A DNA stretch of 64,000 nucleotides from Vicinamibacterales bacterium (lineage in GTDB: Bacteria > Acidobacteriota > Vicinamibacteria > Vicinamibacterales > UBA2999), in contig JBAZYO010000013.1 in assembly GCA_041659285.1 (NCBI GenBank), positions 109,864-173,863 on the forward strand, written 5' to 3'. The notes below the pieces were generated by a model. That model did no database searches. It saw nothing but the letters and a program-made list of their open reading frames with translations, and was not told where the DNA came from. Below, one piece after another: positions 6,728-15,590 of this stretch. Both the position numbers and the translations under genes were made by a program. The stretch's first letter is position 1. Every line of letters starts with the position of its first letter.

Positions 6728-8655
6728 GCGGACTTACCCACCGAATCCAGCGCGTCCCACCGCGCCATGGCGGTGAGCAGCTCCCGCTCGATCGCCTCCA
6801 CGCGCGTCACGGCTTGCCGGATAACGTCGGCACCCTCTTTGTAGAAGTCGGGCCTCGCCATCGCCGCCTGCAGCCGCTTCTGCTCCTCTTCGAGCGCGGC
6901 GATGCGCTTGGGCAGGTCGGCGTATTCCTTCTCTTCCTTGAACGACCGCTTGGACTTGGTCTTTGATCCCGACGACTGTCTGCCGGTTCCCGACGATTGC
7001 CTGGTAACTCCCGACGCTTCCTTGGTAAGTCCCGACGATTCTTTGGCAGCTCCCGGCAGTGCTTTTGACTGCCTGAGCCAATCCTCGTAGCCGCCGACGT
7101 ACTCCTGCACCTTGCCGTCGCCCTCGAACACCAGCGTGCTGCTGACGACGTTGTCCAGGAAGCGGCGGTCGTGGCTGACGAGCAGCAGCGTGCCGGGCCA
7201 TTCGACCAGTTGCGCCTCGAGGAGCTCGAGCGTCTCGAGATCCAGGTCGTTGGTCGGCTCGTCCAGCACCAGCACGTTGGCGGGCCGCGTGAACAGGCGC
7301 GCGAGCAGCAGGCGGTTGCGCTCGCCGCCCGACAGCGCCTTCACCGGCGAACGGGCGCGCTCGGGCGAGAACAGGAAGTCGGCAAGATAGCCGTGCACGT
7401 GCTTGGGCACGCCGTTCACCGTCACGGTGTCGGCGCCGTCGCCGACGGTGTCCACCACCGTGCGTTCCGGATCGAGTTGCTCGCGCTGCTGGTCGTAGTA
7501 GGCCACCTGCACGTTGGCGCCGCGCCGCACCTCGCCCGCCTGCGGCGGAATCTCCCCCAGCAACAACCGCAGGAGCGTCGTCTTGCCGGCGCCGTTGGGT
7601 CCGATCAAGCCGATGCGGTCGCCGCGCATGACCCGGAGCGAGAGGTCGCGGACCACCGGCGAGGCGCCGAACGAATGACTGAGGCCCTTCGCCTCGAACA
7701 CCATCTTGCCGGACGGGTCGGCCTGGTCCACCTGCATGCGGACGTTGCCCATCTGGGCGCGGCGCGCCGCGCGCTCGGCCCGCATGGCCATCAGCGCCTT
7801 GACGCGGCCCTCGTCGCGCGTGCGCCGCGCCTTGACGCCGCGCCGCAGCCACACTTCTTCCGACGCCATCTTCTTGTCGAACTTGGCGTTCTGCAGTTCT
7901 TCGTTGGCCAGCCACTCTTCCTTCTTGCGCTCGAAGGTGGCGTAGTCGCCGGGCCACGAGGTCAGCGTGCCGCGGTCGATCTCGACGATGCGGGTGGCGA
8001 CCTTTTCGAGGAAGGCGCGGTCGTGCGTCACGAAGATGACCGCGCCGGCGTAGCCCAGGAGAAAGGCTTCGAGCCACTCGATGGCTTCGATGTCGAGATG
8101 GTTGGTCGGTTCGTCCAGCAGCAGCACGTCCGGCTGGCTCACCAGGGCGCGGGCCAGCAACACGCGCCGCTTCCATCCGCCCGACAGCGTGTCCACGATC
8201 GCTTCGGAGGGCAGCCCCAGCTTGGTCACGATCAGCTCGACGCGCTGCTCGAGGCTCCAGCCATCACGCTCTTCCAGCTCGTGCTGGAAGTTCCCCAGCC
8301 GCGTCATCGCCTCTTCGCTGTAGTCGGTGGCCACCTCGACGGCGGCGTGGTGATAGTTGGTGATCAGGCTGGAAAGGTCACCCAGCCCGTCGGCAATCAC
8401 GTCGAAGACCGGCCGGTTGGCGGCCAGGGGCACGTCCTGGACGAGCCGGGCCACGCGCGCCCCGGGCTGGGTCCACACCGTGCCGGAGTCGGGCTTCAGG
8501 TCACCGCCGATGATCTGCATGAGCGTGGACTTGCCGGTCCCGTTGCGGCCGATGATGGCGATGCGTTCGCCGGGTTCGACCTGCAGGGCAGCGCGGTCGA
8601 GCAGCGGCAGGTGGCCGTAGGCGTGGGAGATCTGGTCGAGCACAACAAGTGGCAT
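6724..8655 (-). CDS. uup: ABC-F family ATPase, Uup type
   Basis: The 643-residue protein has two ABC cassettes and no membrane domain. The first has GRNGTGKST, LSGGWKRRVLLARAL and LLLDEPTNHLD; the second has GPNGAGKTT, LSGGERNRLLLARLF and LVLDEPTNDLD. The ABC-F linker lies between them. The C-terminus ends in a coiled-coil domain (RIAALEEEQKRLQAAMARPDF, first 20 meant) as in Uup, which acts on ribosomes or branched nucleic acids. ATG 8655 gives the standard start MPLVVLDQISHAYG. The linker before the coiled coil is built from a 21-bp tandem repeat (listed separately), giving a run of degenerate seven-residue units with SSG or ASG. The gene end overlaps the convergent EVE gene by 4 bp. Confidence 0.93.
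   Translation of the reverse strand: MPLVVLDQISHAYGHLPLLDRAALQVEPGERIAIIGRNGTGKSTLMQIIGGDLKPDSGTVWTQPGARVARLVQDVPLAANRPVFDVIADGLGDLSSLITNYHHAAVEVATDYSEEAMTRLGNFQHELEERDGWSLEQRVELIVTKLGLPSEAIVDTLSGGWKRRVLLARALVSQPDVLLLDEPTNHLDIEAIEWLEAFLLGYAGAVIFVTHDRAFLEKVATRIVEIDRGTLTSWPGDYATFERKKEEWLANEELQNAKFDKKMASEEVWLRRGVKARRTRDEGRVKALMAMRAERAARRAQMGNVRMQVDQADPSGKMVFEAKGLSHSFGASPVVRDLSLRVMRGDRIGLIGPNGAGKTTLLRLLLGEIPPQAGEVRRGANVQVAYYDQQREQLDPERTVVDTVGDGADTVTVNGVPKHVHGYLADFLFSPERARSPVKALSGGERNRLLLARLFTRPANVLVLDEPTNDLDLETLELLEAQLVEWPGTLLLVSHDRRFLDNVVSSTLVFEGDGKVQEYVGGYEDWLRQSKALPGAAKESSGLTKEASGVTRQSSGTGRQSSGSKTKSKRSFKEEKEYADLPKRIAALEEEQKRLQAAMARPDFYKEGADVIRQAVTRVEAIERELLTAMARWDALDSVGKSA
6967..7071 (-). repeat. 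21-bp in-frame tandem repeat inside uup
   Basis: Five consecutive 21-bp units begin at 6967, 6988, 7009, 7030 and 7051. The first four start TCCCGACGA or TCCCGACGC, and the fifth is degenerate. On the coding strand each unit gives seven residues with an SSG or ASG core (KESSGLT, KEASGVT, RQSSGTG, RQSSGSK), forming a flexible linker between the second ATPase cassette and the coiled coil. Confidence 0.9.
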
Positions 8656-8696
8656 GGAACTCTCAAGCGTACCGCAAAACGGGCCATGGACTAGCC

Positions 8697-8850
8697 AGCC
8701 GCAGATTTGACGCAGATTACTGACGTCGGCGAACTCCTTGAGCCGATGCGGCGCCGTCATGCCCGGGGCGAGCTCGGCGGCTGCCCGCGTCGTCTGGGGC
8801 TAATCTGCGGCTGCCTGCGTCATCTGCGGCCCTGGTGTATTCTGCGGCCC
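8697..8850. repeat. Degenerate copy of a GCAGATT-type inverted-repeat element
   Basis: The left arm AGCCGCAGATTTGACGCAG (from 8697) is matched by an inverted right arm, CTAATCTGCGGCTGCC and CATCTGCGGCCC (8800-8835), with a further CTGCGGCCC just before the start codon at 8851. The element fills nearly the whole 195-bp gap between uup and the peptidase gene. It resembles the complete element at 16853-17096. Confidence 0.6.
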
Positions 8851-10278
8851 ATGAACACGCCGTTTCGACTTGCCTTGCTTGCCTTGGCCCTTCTGGTATC
8901 TGTGTTATCTGCGTCATCTGCGGCCCAGTCTGCGTCTGCGGCCCAGTCATCGGCGTTGGAGGCAGAAACCCTCCAGCACTTCCAGGCGCTGCTCAAGCTC
9001 GACACGCAGAGTCCGCCGGGCAACGAGGTCCGCGCGGTCGAGTACCTCAAGCAGGTGCTCGACAAGGAAGGCATCCCCTACCAGGTGTTCGCCAAGGACC
9101 CGACGCGGCCCAACCTGGTCGCGCGGATCAAGGGCAACGGCAAGAAGAAGCCCATCCTGATCATGGGCCACACCGATGTCGTCACCGTGGACGCCAAGAA
9201 GTGGACGCATCCGCCCTTCGGCGCCGTGCGTGAAGGCGGCTACATCTATGGCCGGGGCGCCGTCGACGACAAGGACAACCTGACCGCGGCGCTGATGATG
9301 ATCCTGCGCCTCAAGCGCGAGGGGACGCCGCTGGACCGCGACGTCATCATGCTCGCCGAGTCTGGCGAGGAAGGGGCGCCGGACGTCGGCGCCCAGTTCA
9401 TGGCCGACAATCACCTCGACGCGATCAACGCGGAGTTCTGCTTCGCCGAAGGCGGCGGCGTGGTCCGCGAGGGCGGCAAGGTGCGGCAGGCCAACGTCGG
9501 CACCACCGAGAAGGAGCCGCGGCCGATCGAGGTCATCGCGCGCGGCCCCGCGGGCCACGGCTCGGTGCCGTCGAAGAACAACGCCGTCACGCACTTGTCG
9601 GCCGCGGTGGGCAAGGTCGCCAACTGGGTGCCGCCGCTCCGCGTCAACGAGACGACCGGCGCCTACTTCCGCAAGCTGCAAACGATGGTGACGCCTGAGG
9701 TGGCCAGGGTCTACCGCGACGTGCTGAGCCCCGACCCCAAGGTGAACGGCCCGGCGGCCGAGTGGCTGCTCGAGAACCAGCCCGCGCACTGGTCCATGCT
9801 CCACACCTCGCTCGTTCCCACCATCGTCGACGCCGGGTTCCGCTACAACGTGATCCCCTCGGAGGTGAAGGCGACCTTCGACGTGCGGCTGCATCCGGAT
9901 GAAGACCAGTCGAAGTTCCTGGACGAAGTGCGCAAGGTGATCAACGACCCCACCGTCGAAGTGCGGTGGTTCCGCGATCGCTACCGGCCGGCGGGCGGGT
10001 CTCGGCTCGACACCGAGGCCTATGCGGTGCTCGAAGCGCAGCTCAAGAAGCACTACAGCACCGAGGCGCTCCCCACCATGGGCACCGGCGCCACCGACAT
10101 GTCGAACATCCGCGCGAAGGGCCCGCAGTGCTACGGCATCGGCCCCGCGATCGACACCGAAGACGGCCCCAAGGGCTTCGGCGCGCACAGCGACCAGGAG
10201 CGCATCCTCGAATCGGAGCTGCATCGCTTCGTGCGGTTCCAGTACGAACTGGTGATGGAGCTCGCGCGGGCCCGGTAG
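8851..10278 (+). CDS. Exported M20 family metallopeptidase
   Basis: The 475-residue protein has a signal peptide (MNTPFRLALLALALLVSVLS...) and the motifs of M20/M25/M40 zinc hydrolases. These are GHTDVV (His107, Asp109), YGRGAVDDKDN (Asp139/140 bridging metal), AESGEEGAPD (catalytic Glu173, Glu174) and the dimerisation-domain motif GPAGHGSVPSKNN. A C-terminal His lies in GFGAHSDQE. Family members hydrolyse dipeptides, N-acyl amino acids or similar amides; the signal peptide implies periplasmic or surface action. ATG 8851 directly follows a dispersed repeat, and the second half of the signal peptide is itself encoded by a copy of that repeat. Substrate unknown. Confidence 0.9.
   Translation: MNTPFRLALLALALLVSVLSASSAAQSASAAQSSALEAETLQHFQALLKLDTQSPPGNEVRAVEYLKQVLDKEGIPYQVFAKDPTRPNLVARIKGNGKKKPILIMGHTDVVTVDAKKWTHPPFGAVREGGYIYGRGAVDDKDNLTAALMMILRLKREGTPLDRDVIMLAESGEEGAPDVGAQFMADNHLDAINAEFCFAEGGGVVREGGKVRQANVGTTEKEPRPIEVIARGPAGHGSVPSKNNAVTHLSAAVGKVANWVPPLRVNETTGAYFRKLQTMVTPEVARVYRDVLSPDPKVNGPAAEWLLENQPAHWSMLHTSLVPTIVDAGFRYNVIPSEVKATFDVRLHPDEDQSKFLDEVRKVINDPTVEVRWFRDRYRPAGGSRLDTEAYAVLEAQLKKHYSTEALPTMGTGATDMSNIRAKGPQCYGIGPAIDTEDGPKGFGAHSDQERILESELHRFVRFQYELVMELARAR
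8894..8948. repeat. Dispersed repeat captured within a signal-peptide coding region
   Basis: The stretch reads GGTATCTGTGTTATCTGCG, TCATCTGCGGCC and then CAGTCTGCGTCTGCGGCC. In inverted orientation this is the same CCGCAGATNACGCAGATNACACAGAT pattern seen in the intergenic repeats of this window. It encodes residues of the VSVLSASSAAQSASAAQS segment of the M20 peptidase signal peptide and cleavage region. Confidence 0.7.
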
Positions 10279-10396
10279 GGCCTTGACTTTCCGCGGTCCG
10301 GCAGGCAGATTTCTCTTCATTCGGCCCGGTCGCTCTCGTCCGTGCGTGTTCGTCGTCATTCAGCGCGTTGCTGCAAGACCTGTTGGGAGGCTAACC

Positions 10397-13327
10397 ATGA
10401 AACGGCTAACAAGCGCGGTGGTCGCGGCGTTGTTCATCGTGACGGCAACGGCATTCGCGCAGCAGGGCACGGCGGATCTTCGCGGGAAGGTTGCCGACCA
10501 GCAGGGTGGGGCGCTGCCGGGAGTCACGATTGTGGCCCGGCATCAGGAAAGCGGGCTCTACCGCGAAACGGTCAGCGGGGCCGACGGCACGTTCTTCCTG
10601 AGTGCGATGGCCCCGGGGGTCTACGAACTGTCGGCTGAGTTGACGGGCTTCAAGAAGTACCAGCGGCGCGATGTGGAGCTGGCGGTCGGGCGCACCACGC
10701 AGTCCGACGTGCAGCTCCAGGTCGGCGGGATCGAGGAGTCGGTCACGGTCACGGGAGAGTCTCCTCTGGTCGATACCAGTTCGAAGGCGATCGGCGGAAA
10801 CGTGAGCGCCAAGGAGTTCGTCGAGATCCCGAGCTTCAACCGCAACTTTGCCGGCTACCTGGGCCTGCTGCCGGGAGTCGTCGCCACGGTGTCGATGACC
10901 ACGTTCGGCGCCGACTCGATCAGCGTGGCTGGCCAGAACGTCCGGAACGTCAACTACACGATGGACGGGTCCAACAACAACGACACGTTCAACGGCGGCA
11001 ACGGCGGCGCCCAGGCCCGCGTGCCCCTCGAGGCCGTCCAGGAATTCCAACTGCTGACCAGCCAGTTCGACGCCGAGTACGGGATGTCGTCAGGGGGCGT
11101 GGTGAACTCGGTGTCGAAAGCGGGCACCAACAGCTTCCGCGGCAGCGTGTTCGGGTTCTTCCAGGATGAGCGCGGCACGGCCCTCGACTATTTCGCGGCC
11201 AAGCAGGGGCTCGAGAAGCCGGCGACCAAGCAACAGCAATTCGGCGGCACGCTCGGCGGCCCCATCCTGAAAGACAAGATGCATTTCTTCGCCAGCGTCG
11301 AGCGCGTCATCCTCGACGGCGGCGTCACGATCAACATCCCCAGCCGCCCGGACCTGAACCGCACGGCGTTCGAGAACACGCGGGTCTGGAACACCTACCT
11401 CCGCGTCGATCACCAGTTGACGTCCAACCACACCTACGGGGTCCGCTGGCTTCGCGAGACCTCACCGCAACCCGTACAACTGCTGGACACCTGGACGGAG
11501 CCCCGCACCGAGGCCGAGACCGACGTCGATTGGACCGTGGTCGGCAACCTCAGTTCGGTGATCGGATCGACCAAGGTCAACACCTTCCGGGTCTCCGCGG
11601 TGAAAGAAGACGTCTTCTTCGGCAACCCGAATTTCAACAGCAACGGCCACGACCAGAAGATCCTGTTGCCAACGCTCAACCACCTGAACTTCAGCGACCA
11701 GCAGAGTGCCCGCGCGAACCGGCGGCTCGACGTCGCCTACGGTGCCGACAACGTGTTTGCGTGGTTTGTGCCCAACAAGGCGGGTGACCACGACCTCAAG
11801 TTCGGCGTCAACTACCTGTATTCGACGCTGCGGGTCGAGGACTACGGCAACATGAACGGCACCTTCACCTTCAACCAGGACCAGCCGTTCAACGCCGCCA
11901 ATCCTCGCACCTACCCGGAACGGCTGTCGGTGCGCGTCGCCAACCCCGTTAACTTCCTGATGAAGGGCCACTTCATCGGCATGTTCGCGCAGGACAAGTG
12001 GAAGGTGAAGGACCGGCTCACGATCAGCGCCGGCGCACGCTACGACATCGAGGTGCTGCCCACGCCCAACCGGGACAACCCGCTGTCTTCCGGCGATCCG
12101 GACAGTTACCCAATGGACTCGAACAACATCGCGCCCCGTCTCGGTTTCAACTACACCATGGACGCCGAGGGACGGTCGGCCCTGCGCGGCGGCGTCGGCC
12201 TGTTCTATCAACGCACGTCGTACACGTTCCTGACCAACATGTTTTCGAACGGCCGTAATTCGAGTTCGTTTACGGTGCAATTCCCGACCAATAACATCGA
12301 TCCGGGGCCGCGCGCCGGCACCATTCCGACCGACCCGATGCTGCGCAACGGACCGGTCGTCAATCACGCGGCGATCGATGCGCTGTTTCCACCGGGGACG
12401 ACCCAGCGGAATGTCGGCACGGTCCGATTCGACAATCCCGATCGGCAGGTCGCCTGGTCGAGACAGTACAGTCTCGGATACGAACGGCAGATCGGCGCCA
12501 GCCTGGGCGTGGGAATCGATTTCATCCGGTCCGAACAGCGCGCGCAGTACATGCTGAAGGATCTGAACCCCGGCCGTCGGTCAACGGGCCTTGCCACCGG
12601 CAGCGTGACGCGCACCAACCCTCTTGTCGGCAGTGTCGGAGAGTTCGCCGCGCGCGTGGACACGCTCGTCAACGAAGGCTGGATCAACTACAACACGATT
12701 CAGGTCTCGGCGACCAAGCGGCCCACCAACGGCCTGATGGCGCGTTTCTCGTACGCCTACTCGCGCGGCCGCGGCAACACCGCCACCGGCCAGGGGGACA
12801 CGATCAACTCGCAGTTCCTTGACGACCTGCGTCTGACGGGCAACGAAATCGGCCCGACCAATGTCGATCGTCCGCACATCGTCTCGTTGGCGGCCTCTTA
12901 TGACGTGCCGCGCACGGGCGGGCTCAAGGTGAGCGGCGTCGTGCAGGCGCGCGCCGGCACGCCGTTCTCGCTAATCGACACGACGTTCGATGCCGACCAG
13001 AACGGCCTCACCGCGAACGAGTACCTTCCGGCCGGCACTTATCGTGGCACCGGCGAGGATGCGATCACGGTCGACTACAAGGGGGGACGCAACGGGGCGC
13101 GAGGGCCTAATTTCCTGAGTGTGGATTTCCGGGCTGGATACCAGATCCGGATGGCCGGCGTGCGCAGCCTCAACTTGTTCGTCGACGTCTTCAACATGAC
13201 TAACGAACCGAACTTCGCCAACCCGTCCGGCGACCGGAGAGCGGCGGCGACCTTTCTGAGGTTGACCACGATCTTCAACGGCGGGCCGACCCGGACCGTG
13301 CAATTCAACATCAGGTACGGCTTCTAA
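10397..13327 (+). CDS. Oar-like TonB-dependent receptor with carboxypeptidase-regulatory domain
   Basis: This 976-residue outer-membrane protein has a signal peptide (AVVAALFIVTATAFAQQ). A carboxypeptidase-regulatory-like domain follows (DLRGKVADQQGGALPGVTI, residues about 25-110), and then a plug region with ESVTVTGESPLVDTSSK. A long beta-barrel ends in an aromatic strand, RTVQFNIRYGF, with terminal Phe as expected for BAM insertion. Proteins of this kind are the Oar-like (OmpA-related) receptors that acidobacteria carry in many copies. Their ligands are mostly unknown, though carbohydrate or peptide uptake is often assumed. ATG 10397 is preceded by GGGAGG (10385-10390), a good ribosome-binding site, and the earlier in-frame stretch lacks a signal peptide. 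A hairpin follows the stop codon. Confidence 0.92.
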   Translation: MKRLTSAVVAALFIVTATAFAQQGTADLRGKVADQQGGALPGVTIVARHQESGLYRETVSGADGTFFLSAMAPGVYELSAELTGFKKYQRRDVELAVGRTTQSDVQLQVGGIEESVTVTGESPLVDTSSKAIGGNVSAKEFVEIPSFNRNFAGYLGLLPGVVATVSMTTFGADSISVAGQNVRNVNYTMDGSNNNDTFNGGNGGAQARVPLEAVQEFQLLTSQFDAEYGMSSGGVVNSVSKAGTNSFRGSVFGFFQDERGTALDYFAAKQGLEKPATKQQQFGGTLGGPILKDKMHFFASVERVILDGGVTINIPSRPDLNRTAFENTRVWNTYLRVDHQLTSNHTYGVRWLRETSPQPVQLLDTWTEPRTEAETDVDWTVVGNLSSVIGSTKVNTFRVSAVKEDVFFGNPNFNSNGHDQKILLPTLNHLNFSDQQSARANRRLDVAYGADNVFAWFVPNKAGDHDLKFGVNYLYSTLRVEDYGNMNGTFTFNQDQPFNAANPRTYPERLSVRVANPVNFLMKGHFIGMFAQDKWKVKDRLTISAGARYDIEVLPTPNRDNPLSSGDPDSYPMDSNNIAPRLGFNYTMDAEGRSALRGGVGLFYQRTSYTFLTNMFSNGRNSSSFTVQFPTNNIDPGPRAGTIPTDPMLRNGPVVNHAAIDALFPPGTTQRNVGTVRFDNPDRQVAWSRQYSLGYERQIGASLGVGIDFIRSEQRAQYMLKDLNPGRRSTGLATGSVTRTNPLVGSVGEFAARVDTLVNEGWINYNTIQVSATKRPTNGLMARFSYAYSRGRGNTATGQGDTINSQFLDDLRLTGNEIGPTNVDRPHIVSLAASYDVPRTGGLKVSGVVQARAGTPFSLIDTTFDADQNGLTANEYLPAGTYRGTGEDAITVDYKGGRNGARGPNFLSVDFRAGYQIRMAGVRSLNLFVDVFNMTNEPNFANPSGDRRAAATFLRLTTIFNGGPTRTVQFNIRYGF

Positions 13328-13334
13328 TGTGCGC

Positions 13335-13361
13335 GTCGGGCCCCCGCCTCGGGGGTCCGAC
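13335..13361 (+). terminator. Stem-loop downstream of the Oar-like receptor
   Basis: GTCGGGCCCCC (13335-13345), loop GCCTC, GGGGGTCCGAC (13351-13361) forms an 11-bp stem with one G-U pair, 7 bp after the stop codon. There is no T-tract, so termination is likely but not proven. Confidence 0.55.
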
Positions 13362-13420
13362 TACCCACTCACTCCCCGGACGGACCACTAGTGCATCAGA
13401 AACTGAGGCATGATGCCTCG

Positions 13421-14340
13421 ATGGCGATGAATCGCGGGTGGTCGTATCGGGAGCAAGTCGGGCCCGAAGGCGCCGGTCGCACCGTGCTCGACTACCTGGC
13501 CGCCACCCGCACCCACTCGACCGCCGCGGCATGGGCGGAGCGGCTGGGCCGTGGCGAGATCGAGATCGAAGGCGTGCGCGCCCGCGGCGCCGCGGTCCTT
13601 CGCCCCGGCCAGATCGTGGTGTGGCATCGTCCGCCCTGGGACGAGCCGGACGTGCCGTCGCGGTTCGAGGTGATCTACGAAGACGAGTCGATGGTGGCGG
13701 TAGACAAGCCCAGCGGCCTGCCCACCATGCCCGCGGGCGGGTTCTTGCAGCACACGCTGCTCCACCTGGTGCGCGAGCGGTATCCCGAGGCGAGCCCCAT
13801 GCACCGGCTGGGCCGCTGCACCTCAGGCGTGGTGTTGTTCTCGCGGACCCACGAGGCGGGATCGGCGCTCGCGAGGGCCTGGCGCGACCACGCGGTGACG
13901 AAGACCTACCGCGCGCTCGGCACCGGCGTCGCGCACACGGACAGGTTCGAGATCGATGCCGCCATTGGCCCGGTACCGCATCCACTGCTGGGCGAGGTGG
14001 AGGCCGCCTCGGCGACCGGCAAGCCGTCACACAGCGTCGCGACGGTCCTCGAACGCGGAACGGATCGCACGCTGTTCAGCGTGGACATCACGACCGGCCG
14101 ATCGCACCAGATCCGGATTCACCTCGCCTATGCGGGGCATCCACTGGTGGGCGATCCGCTTACGGCGAGGGCGGCACGATCAAGATCGACCCTGGACTCC
14201 CCGGTGACGGCGGCTACCTGCTGCATGCCGAGCACTTGCGCTTCGCGCACCCGATCACGGGGCACGCGCTACACTTGCACGCACCGCCGCCGGCCGCGCT
14301 CCGCACCACGGCCGAGGCATCCCTGGTCCGCTCCCACTAG
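13421..14340 (+). pseudogene. RluA-family pseudouridine synthase with a -1 frameshift and altered active site
   Basis: Residues encoded from ATG 13421 follow the RluA fold: an S4-like N-terminus, VIYEDESMVAVDKPSGLPT, the active-site region PMHRLGRCTSGVVLF, KTYRAL, and TTGRSHQIRIHLAYAGHPLVGDPL. After GDPL the frame breaks: the expected continuation YGEGG...DGGYLLHAEHLRFAHP is read one frame over, from 14161 to the stop at 14338-14340. A single missing base at about 14160/14161 explains this. Restored, the protein would be 306 residues. The catalytic Asp of the HRLDR motif is Gly here (Gly131, codon ggc). Family members modify uridines in rRNA or tRNA. Either this is a decaying gene, or the base loss is a sequencing/assembly error and the protein belongs to an Asp-less clade. 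Confidence 0.85.
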
Positions 14341-14352
14341 AATCGAGACGCC

Positions 14353-15438
<1,086 letters not shown>

Positions 15439-15490
15439 CCGGGAAGACAGCCGCAGATACGCTCGCGGGCGCGTGTCGCTTGTCTCAATG

Positions 15491-15566
15491 CAGCCGCAGA
15501 TTACGCAGATTACACAGATTCAGCGACGGCCCGCCCGCGCGAACCGCATGCCGGAGGACCCGCGTC
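15491..15566. repeat. Half copy of the GCAGATT-type element
   Basis: CAGCCGCAGATTACGCAG followed by ATTACACAGATT (15491-15520), then GCATGCCGGAGGACCCGCG (from 15547), matches the left arm of the complete element at 16853-17096. The matching right arm is absent here. It lies in the 152-bp gap between two convergent genes. Confidence 0.65.
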
Positions 15567-15590
15567 GCCGGGCGCGGGCGAACGAGGCTG

